Shown one piece after another: positions 1-11,818 of a DNA stretch of 64,000 bases. The notes beneath the pieces are model-generated. The model saw nothing but the letters and a program-made list of their open reading frames with translations, was not told the DNA's origin and did no database searches. The position numbers were made by a program, and so were the translations under genes. The stretch is taken from assembly GCA_947561395.2 (NCBI GenBank), contig OX387184.1, forward strand, positions 4,464,001 to 4,528,000, written 5' to 3'. Each line of letters opens with the position of its first letter. Position 1 is the stretch's first letter. The DNA comes from Buxus sempervirens. Taxonomy: Eukaryota > Streptophyta > Magnoliopsida > Buxales > Buxaceae.

Positions 1-1121
1 ACAAATTATAGATATTATGATGCACAGAAATGTTTTCTGCTCATTCAAGTCAACTAGGAACCTTGTTTCCCAATTGGAAATAGGGAAGTTAAAATTATGT
101 ACATTTAGAATTTTGTCGTTGTTAAAAACCTTCTCATGTGTTTTTTCCATCCATCGGACATACTTTGAAGTGAGAGATGCCCAGCCAAAATATTCACATC
201 TAAATAACTCTGCAGTCATCTGAAATGTGGACTTTGTGGATGGTAAAGGAGTCAATTTGTACAACTAGGGTTCAGCTGTTTGGGGTGAAGCCTGATTGCA
301 AGCCACCAATGCGGGTAATATATCATCCTTTGCGGGGAGGATTACTGACATATTTTTGCACCACATAAAAAGTTTTTACTATTTTGTCCAACAATTAGTT
401 GTCTTATCTCCACACAATACTTCCACATGGTTTTTTCATATCTGGTTTAATTGCCACCTGTAATCATGTAGCTGAAGACATGGCCCAGATCTGGATTCTC
501 AGATACCAGATGATACAAACCCATTGGAATGTACTGGAATAATACAAAGAAGAGAAAGGGAGAGATCAAATTTGTCATTGGGGAACCCTTCTTTCATCCT
601 AAGTTTGTTTCAATCTGAAAAATTATTTCTACCTAAGTTCAGTTTTTTGATTTTCATGTATATTATATTATCCCCAAAGCTACGATGACCCACTCCTAAA
701 GATTAGATATTTGACAAATTCCAAACAAGTTCAAATCAAATTTCTTATCCGGATTTGAACAGTCATCTGCCATATAAGTGAGAGCATCTCTTTATTGTAA
801 TCGCAACTTGGTATTGGTTAAAGACAAGATGTTTTAATCTATAAATCCTAAATATAGGATTTGTGGACATTTCACATGGATTGTAAATTGATTTCTTTCT
901 TTTTTTATTTTGATTATTTGCATGTTTTCTGGTTTCCAGATACTAGCCTTTCAAAGTGCTGAATTCTATATTATATTTTCATAACCACAAAACATATGAA
1001 CTTGTTTTTAGACTGTATTGAGGATCGTTCTTTTTTCAGGACTGAACCCAACGGTTCATTTTCTCTATCTTGTTTTACATTATTATTTATCTCATATGAT
1101 TGTTTTACATTACCTATCCAG
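1..1121 (+). other. Probable intron upstream of the eS25 last exon
   Basis: This AT-rich stretch shows no exon encoding the earlier parts of eS25 and no other gene. It ends with a pyrimidine-rich tract and CAG directly before the eS25 coding exon. I infer that it is the last intron, or part of it, of the ribosomal gene, with the earlier exons outside the window. If the eS25 exon is an isolated copy, this would be plain intergenic DNA. Confidence 0.45.
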
Positions 1122-1235
1122 ATAAATGGGTCACTGGCAAGGAGAGCAATAAGGGAATTGATGGCAAGAGGTTTGATCAGGATGGTGTCAGTCCACTCAA
1201 GCCAGCAGATTTACACTAGGGCGACCAACACCTAA
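1122..1235 (+). CDS. RPS25: Small ribosomal subunit protein eS25, last exon (partial)
   Basis: The exon starts after an acceptor CAG at 1119-1121 and encodes [21 protein letters not shown], split here only by reading, followed by the ending [10 protein letters not shown] and a TAA at 1233-1235. This is the highly conserved carboxy-terminal third of eS25 (about 108 residues in plants), a component of the cytosolic 40S subunit near its head, with a winged-helix fold. Only 37 codons are present. No earlier exon is visible in the 1.1 kb upstream, so the gene either runs in from the left with a long intron or is a fragment. The intact frame and conserved ending favour a real gene. Identity is very likely; functionality is less certain. 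Confidence 0.88.
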   Translation: MNGSLARRAIRELMARGLIRMVSVHSSQQIYTRATNT

Positions 1236-2150
1236 GTGTCTTATTCTGTTTCTTCGAAGGTTGTTATTTCACGATCAAAATTTTGAATTTTGGCTAGACT
1301 TTTGTTTTAGGGCAAATTTTTCTTTAATTGTTAGAACCTATTGGCATAGGTATGAGATCTGACTTCGTAATCGGAATTCCTTTTGTTTGGCTACTTTGGC
1401 AGAGTATCATGTTCTAATTATCAACTGAGTTTGCAATTTTTGTTCGGTCTCATTTGCCTTTTTGACACAACTTGATGTCACGGGACTCTACTGGTGTTCT
1501 TCCGTACAGGGATTAATCTGTTTTACATGTGAAAGGCTCGCTCTTTAGGCACCCTTAAATTTTTTTTTTTCTTTTGGATTTTTTTTTCGGTAGAATTTGT
1601 TTTTTGGTGAAACCAATAAAAAAAAAAGGAAATAAAGAAAAGAAAAATGTGAGAAAAGTGGAAAGTAACGGTACTGAATGGGGAAAACCTGTTGTTGCCA
1701 TCCTGTTGACATTATATTATACCCTTGCAGCAAAGTCGTAGGTTACTTTCTGCTTGGATTGCCCTATTCAAATATTTCACATGAAATATTCTGATGCGTT
1801 TGTCACATGTAACTAAAGCTATTGAAACAGGACGGGGTAGCACTGTTTCATGCGCTAATCACAAGTTTTGGCATTGCTTATTTGTAGCATTCTGTATGCT
1901 CTCTTCATGTAGAAATTCATTAACAGGATATGAGTTCTACGTCGGTTCAGGAGAATAAAAAATTTGTACCACTATTGACACAAATCATCACTGTTGTGGC
2001 AATTTACATGTGTGAATCATCATTTTAATTGTGATACATAAACATGGGATACATGCACGCATCTAGTATACACCTGGTTAAAATAAAAGAAGAACCATTT
2101 ACACTGATCTATATATATATATAGCAATCAGTCATTTCTCAGAACTCACC
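1236..2150. other. eS25 3' UTR and intergenic DNA
   Basis: Following the eS25 stop are T-rich sequences compatible with a 3' UTR, then an A/T-rich stretch with poly-T and poly-A runs near 1558-1650. No gene is supported here. A short TA run occurs near 2110-2123, just before the LINE-related sequence. Confidence 0.4.
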
Positions 2151-2450
2151 ACAGAGCTCCAAACCTCAAGCTCTCAACCCTCGTAGCCCCACGTCAGATA
2201 TGACGTGTCTGCCTACTCAGACACCTTAAATGCTCTCTTTCAAGTTTCCTCACATCAGAAAGCTGCTTTGCGAAAACCCTTATCCTTTCGCCATTCCCCC
2301 CCATGACTGTGCTCTAATCGGTCTTGAGGCCCCCTCTTCCCTCGCCTGAAGCTTGGTCCTCTGCTGGTGTGTATTCGGTCCTGGGTGCTTCTTTCTGGGG
2401 TTGGCTGCAGTGGTATTGGTTTATTCTTAAGCCCTTTGTTGCCCTATCTC

Positions 2451-3134
2451 ATGGATGACCTCACATCTAACCTGCAAAAACTTTTCATTCCCCCAAGGCC
2501 GGACAAGGTTTTTAGACCCGCTGTTGAAGATAGAAGGCGTGTTGAGGAAAAATGGAACAACCTCATTGTTTGTCAGTTGTGTGATGAGGATGTCCAAACC
2601 AACTCTTTCAAAAATGCCTGCACTTGTCTATGGAAAGACATCAAGATCTTCAAGTGCCTTAAGGTTGCCCCTAGGCGCTTTATTGTGGGTTTCTCTTCTA
2701 AAGACGAGAGAAACAGAGTGCTGCAGACCCAGCCGTGGGTCATCAATTCTTCTATGACTCTTATGGAAGAGGTTCAGGATGAAGAGATGGCATCTTCATT
2801 CTTCTTTAGCCATATCACTTTGTGGATGAAAATCCTTGGTTTGCCTAAGAAGTTTCATGATGACAAAATTATCAGAGACTTGGTCGGTTTGTTTGGTTCC
2901 GGGTTGGAAACAGAGATTGACGAGGACGACTTACAATTGACTGAAGTGTCAGCTAAAATTAAGCTCCCCCTAGATAAACCAATTCCTTCTGGTATTTTGT
3001 TTGAAGTTAAGCAGGGTGTGAATCGCTGGTTAGATTTCAGATTTGAAAACCTTCCGTCCTTTTGTTTTTCTTGTGGCATTATTGGCCATTCCATCTTACG
3101 CCTAACCCCTTTGATGCTAAGTCTTCCGGTCTAG
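2451..3134 (+). pseudogene. LINE ORF1, DUF4283/zinc-knuckle gag-like protein (broken)
   Basis: The ATG at 2451 (MDDLTSNLQK) gives about 228 residues. Residues 30-150 match the DUF4283 domain pattern of plant LINE ORF1 (WKDIKIFKC, RFIVGFSS, QPWVINSS, HITLWMKILGLP). Near the end, CFSCGIIGH is the start of a CCHC zinc knuckle, but the last cysteine is absent and the frame stops soon after, pointing to a frameshift around 3090-3110. The remaining linker up to 3880 is only open in other frames. ORF1 proteins bind the element's RNA. An in-frame ATG further upstream (2367) exists, but MDD fits the family better. Confidence 0.75.
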
Positions 3135-3687
3135 ATGAGAGTGGTTGCAAGAAGTATAATGGGGAGCTTGCCATCCCGATGAGAAGGAGACGAAATCCCC
3201 TCACTAAGAGCTAGCTTAGGCCGAGTCAAAAGCTTGCGAGTCAGGCGCCGAGTCAGGATCCGAGTCGTCGTTTGAGTGTGGAAGAGCCTGAGGAGATCTC
3301 TACTCGGTTGTGTACTCAACAAGAATCACATCAATTGCCTGACATGGATACGTCTGCCAGAGCTGGAGTGACAAAGGCGACATTGCTGGTCTCGAGACTT
3401 GGGCGACTAATAGCTTCAACGGTCAATTGCCGGTTTCCCCTGATGGGCTCACGTGGAGTGGGCCAAATTTGCTTGTGTCAAGCTTCTTCAAATTTGGGGA
3501 CCACGACAATCAGACTGGTCCCAGCATCTCGCTCAGCCTTTCGCCGCACTTGACTTTGCACGAGATGGGTTCGAAGTTTCTCAACTCCAGCAAGCCCAAG
3601 AATAGGTTGGTGGGACGTTCCAAGCCCAAAAACGCTTTTATTAATCAGCCCAGGATTTGCACCAGCAAGGACCAGCTAACGTCTGAT

Positions 3688-3753
<66 letters not shown>
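3688..3753. repeat. Poly-G homopolymer, 66 nt
   Basis: An uninterrupted run of 66 G bases lies within the ORF1-ORF2 linker of the LINE. Runs of this length are rare in plant genomes and could form G-quadruplexes. They are also hard to sequence, so the exact length may be an assembly estimate. Confidence 0.95.
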
Positions 3754-3754
<1 letters not shown>

Positions 3755-3879
3755 GGCCAAGGCCCGTCAAAAAAAATGAAAGCCTCTCCTCAAATTTCAG
3801 AAATCTGCTCCTACAGTGATACTTCTCATTCCTCGCCATCTTCTTCTTCCTCCGGCCTTAATCGGCCGGCTTCTAAGTA

Positions 3880-4965
3880 ATGAAAATTGTGGCTTGGAAC
3901 TGCCGGGGTTTGGGTCGACCCCCAACAAGGCTCCATCTGCGCAATCTTATGCGCATGAGTCGACCAAATATACTGTTCTTGTCTGAGACCTTGATGGACA
4001 ACCGAAAATCGGAGAGATACACTAGAAGAATGGGCTTCCCCAATTACTGGTGGAGTCCGGCGAATGATAGAGCTGAGGGCTATTGGGTGCTGTGGGACAA
4101 TTCCTGTACAGTTGTCATTGATGAGGTTATGAGTTGGTGTATCAATTCTACGATCAGGGTGAATGGCGGTGAGAATTTCAATGTTTCCTTCGTCCACGCC
4201 AGCTCGTGTGTTCGGATTCAAGCTGAGCAATGGACCACCCTGAGAAGACTGGCACAGGACTCGACCATGCCGTGGTGTGCGATTGGGGATTTTAACATAG
4301 TCAGGTACAGCTATGAGAAACGTGGAGGTAATCCGGTTCACACTCAAAAAGCTAACCAATTTGCCGATTTTATAAATGACTGCTTTCTATTTGACCTCCC
4401 CTGCAAAGGGATGAAATTCTCCTGGTCTAATGGTAGAATGGGGACTGGCCGGATTAGAGAAAGAATAGATAGGGTTCTTGCCAGCATCGAATGGTCTTTG
4501 CTATTTCCTAATTGTGTGCTGTGGCAGGACCCCATTGTTGGTTCCGACCATGCCCCACTATGTTTAAACCTCAATAATGACATGACCAACAGGAGAAAGA
4601 TTTTCATATTCGAAAAATTTTGGATCGATGAGCCAAATTGCAAAAAGATTATTGAAGGCAGCTGGAAGACAAGCAGGGGCAACCTCAACAGAAAATTGAA
4701 GCACCTTAAGAGTAACCTATCATGCTGGAACAAAGATATTGTTGGAGATGTTAATAAAAGAGTCAAAATGCTTTACAGTGAATTGAAGAATATTCAAAAA
4801 CAGCTTGAGAACTATGATGATCCGACTTTGGAGAATAGAGAAAGAGAAGTGAACCAAGAATACATCAATGCTCTTTATGTGCAAGAGAAATTCTGGATGC
4901 AGAAGTCAAGGATAAAGTGGCTTAAGGAGGGGGATTTGAACACCAAATTCTTCCACCTCTCTACA
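3880..4965 (+). pseudogene. LINE ORF2, endonuclease domain only (truncated)
   Basis: The ATG at 3880 opens an apurinic/apyrimidinic-type endonuclease domain (residues 1-230). Visible active-site residues are N7 in AWNCRG, E36 in FLSETLM, D137 and N139 in GDFNIV, and D223/H224 in GSDHAPL. A linker follows to WLKEGDLNTKFFH, the usual lead-in to the reverse transcriptase. Translation then runs into the LTR at 4966 and ends in foreign sequence at 5094. The endonuclease nicks genomic target DNA to prime reverse transcription. With the polymerase missing, the protein cannot retrotranspose. Confidence 0.85.
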
Positions 4966-7378
4966 TGTGCGCACCCGATTTCGGATCGCACGACGAGGTG
5001 CATGCGAAGTGATGCTCGCCTCGGGACTGGTTTGGAGTCGTCACTGCCTGAGAGGTGCAGGCAGACACAAAAGGGGGTACCTATTCGGGCCTAATTATTC
5101 TGGTCTGCGGCTTATTAGAGTTCTGAGTAAGTTCTCGGTTACGTCTAGGGAAGCCCGAAGACACCCTAGCCCGCCCCGTCGATTGACAGGTCCCGTGGGT
5201 CTCCTTGGTCTTGAGTCAACTTAGTTTTCACCCAATTCCTAAGCCAGCATGTACACTTATTTGGTTTGGTGGGGCCCTCTGGTGGTGTGGGCCCCTTTTT
5301 TATTTTTATTTTATCTTTTTATTTATTGATGAAGTGGGTCTGGTATGGGCCCCGTTGGAAGGCCTGTTGGGATCCAAATTGGGCTTAAGTCAAGCCCAAG
5401 GCCCAGTCCGGGTTATTGGGTAACCCTTATTGGATTATGGCTATTTGGTTTAAGGGTTTATTGGATATTCACAAAGTTAGTGGGTTGAAGTTTTTTAGGG
5501 CCCACTGGGCTTGGATTTGGCCCAAGGGCAATTTAACCAAGTGGCCTTAGCCCATTTACCAAAATGGCCTTTGGTTGGGCCAGACGGGATGTGGGCCTCA
5601 TTGGAGGGCCCAAGAAGCCTTTGGTGGGTCCGTTGGGCCCACAGTCTCAAAATTGGTTAGGAAATACCCAGTGGGTCAAATTATATTAAATGGGTCGGAT
5701 TGGGTCCAACTGGGTCAAGAAAAATAGATTTTTTAAGTTATTTCTTAATCTGCCCGTATTTAATTCACGGTCTGGTCAGAACCGTAAATTTAATACGTTT
5801 CAGGCCAGACCGTAGATCAACTACGGTCACGCCTGGACCGCCCTGAGTATACGGTTTTCATCGATTTTGCACTTTTGTGCCGATTCAACTTGGGATCAGT
5901 CCGGCTATCTCCTTGGGACCTCCAATGGCTTCTATGGTGATTCCAGGGCCTTCAGAATCCTTCATTTCCTCCTTTGGGCTTGAAAAGGACATTTTTCTTC
6001 TTTGATTCTTCTTTGAAGAAACCGGATCCTTTCTTATTTGTTTACCTCCAATTTTAAGAATGGAATATGGGGTATTTACAGGGAATTGAGTAACCTCAAA
6101 GAAGTCATGTCCCAATTTAACATAGAACAAGGAGGACCATTAAATTAGTTGATCAAAGTGTCCTTTGGACACTTTCTTTCTTTCTTTCTTTTATATATGA
6201 TCAACTCCTTTCTAAATTCAGCTTGCCATGACTCAAAAGAAAACAACAAAAAGGTTAGTGACATATAAAAAAGGTTAGTGAGAAGGAAAGAAAAGTGGAA
6301 TTAATTTAAGGAAAAGAACATGCTTACAATACAATTGTTTACTTTTACTGATTTGGTGATCCTCCAGAAGTTTGGGCAGCACTTCCGCGTCCTCCTTATT
6401 TTGCTGGGAAGAATTGGGAAGAGCTTGGTTAAGGTGGATGGGTTCAAGACCAAATTGAAGAGGATTTGGGCATGGTTTTGGGGTAGTTTAGGAGTATAGG
6501 GGTAATTTGGGGATAAAAAAAAAGTTTAGGTTTTGGGATGGTGGAATTTGGGCAGGGTTTTGGGTATGGAGAGCTCCTAGAAGAAGAGGGTTTCGGCCAG
6601 GAAGAAAGGCTTGCTCAAATGAGGGGGGTGGCCTCTCTATTTATAGGCAAAATTTTCGTGCCCGTAATTCAAATACGGGCGAAAAACGCACATTTTCAAA
6701 TCTCGCAAAATCGGCCGTACGGGACGCGTGTCCCGCCGTACAGCGACACGCGTCCCCTTCTAGAAGCTTGCCCGTATTTGAAATACGGGCATGCCCTGCC
6801 CGTAATTGAAATACGGTCCAGCACGTTTTTAAAATGTTTGGATTTCAAATGCTTTATTAAATTTGATTTATTTAAAGATTTTTATCCGATTTTTTGATTA
6901 TTTTATTATAAAACGAGATTCTCTTATTAAAATAATATTAAAAAAATAAAGATATGATTATTTTATTTATTTAATTCATTTATTCTGCTTTTTGCCACAT
7001 GGGCAGCTTTCTTGAAACTTCAACTGCCTATAACTTTTCCGTCTGATGTCCGATTTCAGCAAATTTGGTGTTGTTGGAATCGGCTCGGAACCCACTATCC
7101 ACTGGGATCAAATTGGGCAGTTGAATTGGGGTCGAGCAAAAAGTCAACTTTCGCTTCCCCAAAAGTTTGACCGGTTCATAACTTCCTCATCCGAACCCCG
7201 ATTCTGGCAAACTCAGTTGCGTTAGAACCGTGTCGAAATGCTCTTTTCAATGAGAGGAAGTTTGATGGCCAATTCTCTTTGAGTTAAAAAAGTCAATTTG
7301 GAGGTCCCTCAGGGTTTGACTTTTTAATTGAAAATTTTATTTTCTGCATTTTGGGGGTGCAAAAATCAGGTGCTAACA
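4966..7378 (-). mobile_element. Ty3/gypsy-type 3' LTR (copy C)
   Basis: Read on the minus strand, this 2.4-kb segment begins TGTTAGCACCTG and ends GGTGCGCACA, the same ends as the LTR copies at 20485-26681. Directly before its start on the minus strand is a purine-rich tract (AAAGAGGGGCAGC), the polypurine tract expected 5' of a 3' LTR. On the minus strand a TATA-like CTATAAATAG lies at 6637-6646. Palindrome-rich cassettes occur at about 6650-6830 and 5745-5870. The flanking 5-mers do not match (CTACA and GCTGC), so this is one LTR of a truncated element and not a solo LTR. Confidence 0.8.
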
Positions 7379-8106
7379 GCTGCCCCTCTTTGTCGGAGTC
7401 ACCTTGGGGATGAACGACAAAGAAGAAAAGGAACCTTATTTTTGCACCTTGCATTTCTGTCGACATGATTAACGAGCTTAAGTCCTCTTGATTTTTCAAA
7501 GCAGCGGAAACACGAAACAGTTTCCACTAAGTTTTTTGGAGCTTGCTCACCCACACTTCGCGGGCTTCCTGGAGCAACCCCTGATTGGTTTCCACTTGGA
7601 TTTCGAAGCTTGCTCACCCACACTTCGCGGGTTTCTTGGAGCAATTTCTTGATTTTAATTTAGATTTAAAAGGGATGGGATTGGACTTAAGCTCACCAAT
7701 CTGCTTTGGCATCGATGCAAGATGCTCAACAATGTTCTTTTCTTCTTGTTTGTTCCATTAAAGCTTTTAGGTGATTTCCAGTTTTTTGGCTTTCTTTTCA
7801 GCAGATTTAGAGTTTTTTTTTTTTAGCTTAGAGGCTGGATGAGGGTTGATGATGGTGGTTCAGGAATGAAGGAGGCGGGAGGAGGCTGCCTTGCTGTTGT
7901 TTGTCATCCGGAGAACCTCGCACACCTGACCTATTCTATTTACAAAAGTGGTAAATCAAAAATTACAAAAGGACTTCTTCATTCTGTTCTCTTCTTCAAG
8001 GTGCCAAACCCATTAGTTTGGAGTAAAACATACCAATTCATTTTGTGGTTTTCAATATCCTCGTATTCTACGCTGTACATGGCTCTAAAGAGAAATAATA
8101 CAGGTA
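7379..8106 (-). mobile_element. Polypurine tract and 3' internal remnant of the gypsy-type element
   Basis: On the minus strand this leads into LTR copy C. It contains the polypurine tract at 7379-7391 and a short duplicated motif (GCTTGCTCACCCACACTTCGC, one base longer than here counted if the flank is included) near 7540-7625. No integrase or other coding domain is recognisable. The remnant ends where the Helitron terminus begins. I infer that it is the 3' untranslated internal part of the retrotransposon; the exact right edge is uncertain. Confidence 0.5.
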
Positions 8107-9627
8107 CTAGCGATCTAACCCGTGCAACGCACGGGCATCTATGAATGCCTTGGGAGTTGCACGGGCATCTATGAATGCCTTGGAGGTTGTTTATATATTT
8201 TTTTGTTCATGTCATTTATTGGGATATATATGGAGAAATGAGCTCGAGCATGTTTGTGGATATATCTGGGATATATTTGGCCTGTGCGTTTCACGGGCTG
8301 TGTGTTTCAAAGGCTCCTGATTCCTGCCCACCTTTGACATCCATTTCAGTTCGTTGGGAAAGAAAATTTTCTTTCCATGCGATCTGTAAACAATAGGAAA
8401 AGGGGGGCTGGACAACAAAAATGGAAAGAATGTATAGCCAAAACATTACGAAGAAAAACTATTATTGGGACGTTTAACGCAAGCAGAGATAAATAATATT
8501 GAATTTCTAGAATTATATTGCCCAGAAAAGTCAAAATATAAATATAAGGGAATGTAATCAAAAAGGCCAACGGGCGCCCCAAAGCAAAAAGGCTATCAAC
8601 AAACTGATTTCACCACGACAACTACAGAAGGTAAAGTGCATGTGACCTTTGAATACACGAATACTATTGCTAATGCATTTAGATAAACACCACCTGCATT
8701 TACATCTTTGATAATGACAAACACTACCTGTGATTTAAATAAAAAAAGTAATAATTTATCAATATTGTTTGCAATGAACATAGAGTGAATGTTATCAATC
8801 AAAATTTTCAACTAAGTGGACTTTAAGTAAATAATTATGGATATTTCAAACATAGAAGACATACGAACTAAAGCGATGATTTGAAGCCTTTTAAAACAAA
8901 GTACATAATATTGAAAATGTTGACTTTGTTTAACCCATAGGTGTGGAAGAAAGCAAGTGTGTTAATATCCATTAGGAAAAAGAAAGACAAAAATAGAGGA
9001 AAAGAGAGAGAAAAAAACAAAAAAGGCCTCAACATAGTGAGACAAACACATAGTAGCAATTGTAAGGTAATTGAGAGAGTAATCATTTCGTGTTGAATGT
9101 TGATGAATAATATCAATAATGATAAACGTGGATCAAAAAATGAAAGAAATAAATGGGAAAAAAGAAGTGTATTTGGATTGGTTGGATGATAAGTATATCT
9201 ATATAGAAAAACAAAAAGGAAATGATTTGTGGATGACATGAAGACATACCAAAAGGATAGTGAGTGCAATGTAAGAACACCAAAAGTATGAGCCAAAAAG
9301 TACCTGGAAGAGTTAATAGCATGCTTGTTAGCTAGAGTAATTGTAAAACTAATTGAATACCTATAAGAATGGTGTAAAGGCGCATGTAAGACGTTCAATT
9401 GCAAACAAATTTATTACAAAAAAATGATATAAATAAATAAATTACCAAAAAATTGTGTCGCATATTCAACCTGGAGCATGAAGCTTAGTCAGTTGCATCT
9501 TGGAGAGCAGGAGCTTGTGTGTTTTGTGTTTCTGTAGTCTGCATTTTGAAAATGAGAATCGATTATAATGGTAATAACTAAAAGTTTTTGTTGCATGGAA
9601 ATTGAGCATAGAGGTAAAAGTACATAC

Positions 9628-10854
9628 CATTTGGTCCAATTCTTTTAGTAGTTCCATGCTTTCATAGGAGTAGTTTGGCTCTAAGATTCCACATGCAACA
9701 TACGAAAGTTGACTGCTTGATGAGGTCTGGCAGCTGGTTGAGGGAATGATGAAAGTATAGGACTTCCATAATCGAGTTGTTATGTGTTGTTCTAGTTTTT
9801 CAATAGAATCTTCCTGTTGGTGGTCATATTTAGAGTAATAAAACTTGTAATGTGAAAAATGAAGTGTAAGTATAATAATAATAGTTCTAACCTTAGATGA
9901 CAAATCGCTTAGCTCTGCTGCTGTATGTCCCAGTACAAATTCTGCTACCTTATCAAATAGTGTCAGTGTTACTTTTCCAAAAGAGTCTTGTACTGTTATG
10001 CGCATGATACACCTGTAGTTATGTTATAAAATAATGTTAGAGATAATGTTTTTTGTTATAATAAAGAATGATTATTTTGATGAGTTACCTGAGTACTGGA
10101 TGTGGGTTTTCAGTATTGCAAGAGTGGCATCAATAGATTGATTTAGAGAGATCCAATTTTCTGTTGCATTGGTTTGGTTGCAAGCGCTATACCATAGAGG
10201 CCTATTCGTGTATATGTGTGTAACATGGGCCAATATGTGGTAGTAGTATACCTGTGAATAAGTTAATATAAGTAAGTGAGAATTCTTACTTTATATAAAT
10301 GTTTTATCGTGGATTGATCTATACCTGAGATGATTTAGTATTGATGTGGGATTTTAGATATGTTGTTGAAACTCTCTTTGATTTTGTGAACATGATGGGC
10401 CATTGTTGTGATTTGTCACAGCTTTGAATCCAATTCACGAAAATACTTGCAGTATGATTTGAGGGAAGCCTGAAGTTAAAGAGGCAACATATAGTTAATT
10501 ATATTGATATTGTTGTAATTAGGATAGGTTGTAAGTTTTGGATGGAAGAAATTACCATGATGATAGAATGTTTGCTTCAGGAAGGCTGGGATTAATGATG
10601 AATCTTGAATATCTTGTGCTTGAGAGTTGGATTCCTATGGTTTTGTTGTTTTAGCAATAGTAAGAAGGAAGTTATGTGTTGTAAGGTAATAAGCAAGTGG
10701 ATCAATGTTTACGTGTGTGAAGGTCTTACCTCGATAAGTCGTTGCTGTAATCCAACGAGAAAAGAGGATTGGCTTTTTTTGTATGTTATCCTCAAGATCT
10801 TTTCCTTCATTTGAAGCGAAATCATTCCATAGTGTTAAGACAATTGGATGGAAG
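9628..10854 (-). pseudogene. RPA70-like single-stranded DNA-binding protein (Helitron-associated, decayed)
   Basis: Six exons can be read on the minus strand: 10730-10854, 10556-10634, 10325-10469, 10089-10251, 9892-10012 and 9628-9813. In order they encode an OB-fold segment (IVLTLWNDFA, with FSRWITATTYRG), the piece LSSTRYSRFIINPSLPEA, a linker, and the carboxy-terminal RPA domain with a zinc-ribbon half (CHSCNTENPHPVLRC) and VQDSFGKVTLTLFDKVAEF, VLGHTAAELSDL. This matches large-subunit replication protein A, which binds single-stranded DNA. The first zinc-ribbon half reads LWYSACNQ in a different frame from the second, so there is a frameshift in exon 10089-10251. The amino-terminal DNA-binding domain is missing. 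It is most likely a dead Helitron passenger gene. Confidence 0.72.
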
Positions 10855-10905
10855 CTGTGTTGAGTAAAAATAAATAAATAAAAGAATAATGAAACGAAGA
10901 AATAC

Positions 10906-10968
10906 CTTGCCAAGAGTATGAGTTAAAGCAGCACCGGCAACGCCAGCTCCGACGATGATAATATCGGC
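10906..10968 (-). pseudogene. Squalene epoxidase exon fragment (FAD-binding motif)
   Basis: On the minus strand, 21 codons read ADIIIVGAGVAGAAL then THTLGK, followed at once by a GTATTT donor. This is the amino-terminal FAD-binding Rossmann motif (GxGxxG) of plant squalene monooxygenase, which oxidises squalene at the ER in sterol and triterpene synthesis. The match extends past the generic dinucleotide motif into the AALxHTLGK part typical of that enzyme. A second partial copy of the coding string for VGAGVA lies just upstream (about 10969-10986), so the piece is internally duplicated. No other epoxidase exon is present. It sits 51 nt before the first RPA-like exon, but joining them would be out of frame. 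Confidence 0.65.
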
Positions 10969-11345
10969 AACGCCGGCTCCGACCAGGAGAGAATGTCAAA
11001 TGGGGAAGACGACTGGGGAAGACGATGACGATTTGGGGATGCGATTGAGTTCGTGGAGGGAATGCAGAGGATTGGCACCAAAATGTTTGCGACCAGGAGT
11101 CAAAAGCTTCCTTGGAGATTTGCGACCAGGAGAAAAGCAACACCACGAGACAGTGGCAGCAGAGCAAATGAACGGTGACAGGAGCTTTGCAACCAGGAGA
11201 TAGAAATTTGCGACCAAGAGAGAACGTTAGATGGGGAAGACAATTTGGGGATGCGATTGAGTTCGTGGATGGGAAGACGATTTGGGGATGCGATTGAGTT
11301 CTTCAATCTTCGTCACTCTTCTCTCTCAACTTTGAACTTTGGGGA
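10969..11345. repeat. Interspersed GCGACCAGGAG repeats and a short tandem repeat
   Basis: The motif GCGACCAGGAG or close variants recurs at about 10978, 11089, 11126, 11189 and 11211. A second repeat (GGGAAGACGATTTGGGGATG, GCGATTGAGTTC) recurs three times between 11020 and 11300. These are low-order repeats inside or beside the Helitron and show no coding signal that I trust. Confidence 0.6.
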
Positions 11346-11818
11346 AGATGAAGACGATTTGGGGAAGACAATTTGGCGCCTATTCGAAATGTTTTGCCAA
11401 AGCTTTTTGATGGTCGTTTGGTTGATTCCAGTGTGTTTGGCTGTGGGCGTAGCTTCGACCGAGCGTGTCCACGTGTCGCAATCTGCGGTGGGACTTACGT
11501 AAAGGATCCAGATAAAGGATCCACCAGAAGCGAACTGCCTCTTCAGCGAACTGCCTCTTCCTGCAGGTAACAGCAAAAAAGAAATCAGATGAGGGTAACA
11601 GCGAAAAAGAAAAAACCGAAAAATATATATACTTTGGCATCCACGTCCTCCTCTTTCTTCAGTTCGTCTTTTTGGTCGACAGATCAAGCAGAAATGACGA
11701 CAACAGCAAAAAAGAAAAAACGAAAAAACACAAAGATCGATAATCCTCCAAAATTTGTTAAATGCTGCCACGTCCGGCTCAAAAAATCAATAAAAAAACG
11801 TGCTGCGACATCTGGCTC

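Larger units (their letters stand above)
2150..4965 (+). mobile_element. L1-type LINE, 3' truncated
   Basis: Two consecutive open frames encode a gag-like DUF4283 protein and an apurinic-type endonuclease, the order typical of plant L1 LINEs. The reverse transcriptase, RNase H and poly(A) tail are missing, because the element is cut at 4966 by the terminal TG of a gypsy-type LTR and its 3' half is not found on the other side. The 5' boundary is not sharp; 2150 is an estimate. ORF1 is interrupted and ORF2 is truncated, so the copy is dead. It contains a 66-nt G homopolymer. Confidence 0.85.
8107..10968 (-). mobile_element. Helitron, minus strand: 3' terminus and internal part
   Basis: On the minus strand a 3' terminal hairpin (CCCGTGCGTTGCACGGG, 8121-8137) is followed by a short spacer and CTAG at 8107-8110, with T as the next base. 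This is the Helitron 3' signature (hairpin, CTRR, insertion between A and T). Upstream on the same strand lie an RPA70-like gene and a squalene epoxidase fragment. Plant Helitrons often carry RPA-like genes near the 3' side, which fits. No Rep/helicase gene and no convincing 5' TC end were found, so the right boundary is only a minimum. A short duplication (CGGGCATCTATGAATGCCTT) lies next to the hairpin. Confidence 0.6.

Noticed and set aside
3645-3880. Glycine- or proline-run open frames
   Set aside because: They come from the 66-nt G homopolymer in the LINE.
8868-9404. 178-codon minus-strand open frame upstream of the Helitron end
   Set aside because: Phe/Leu/Ser-rich low-complexity reading of AT-rich DNA with no motif.
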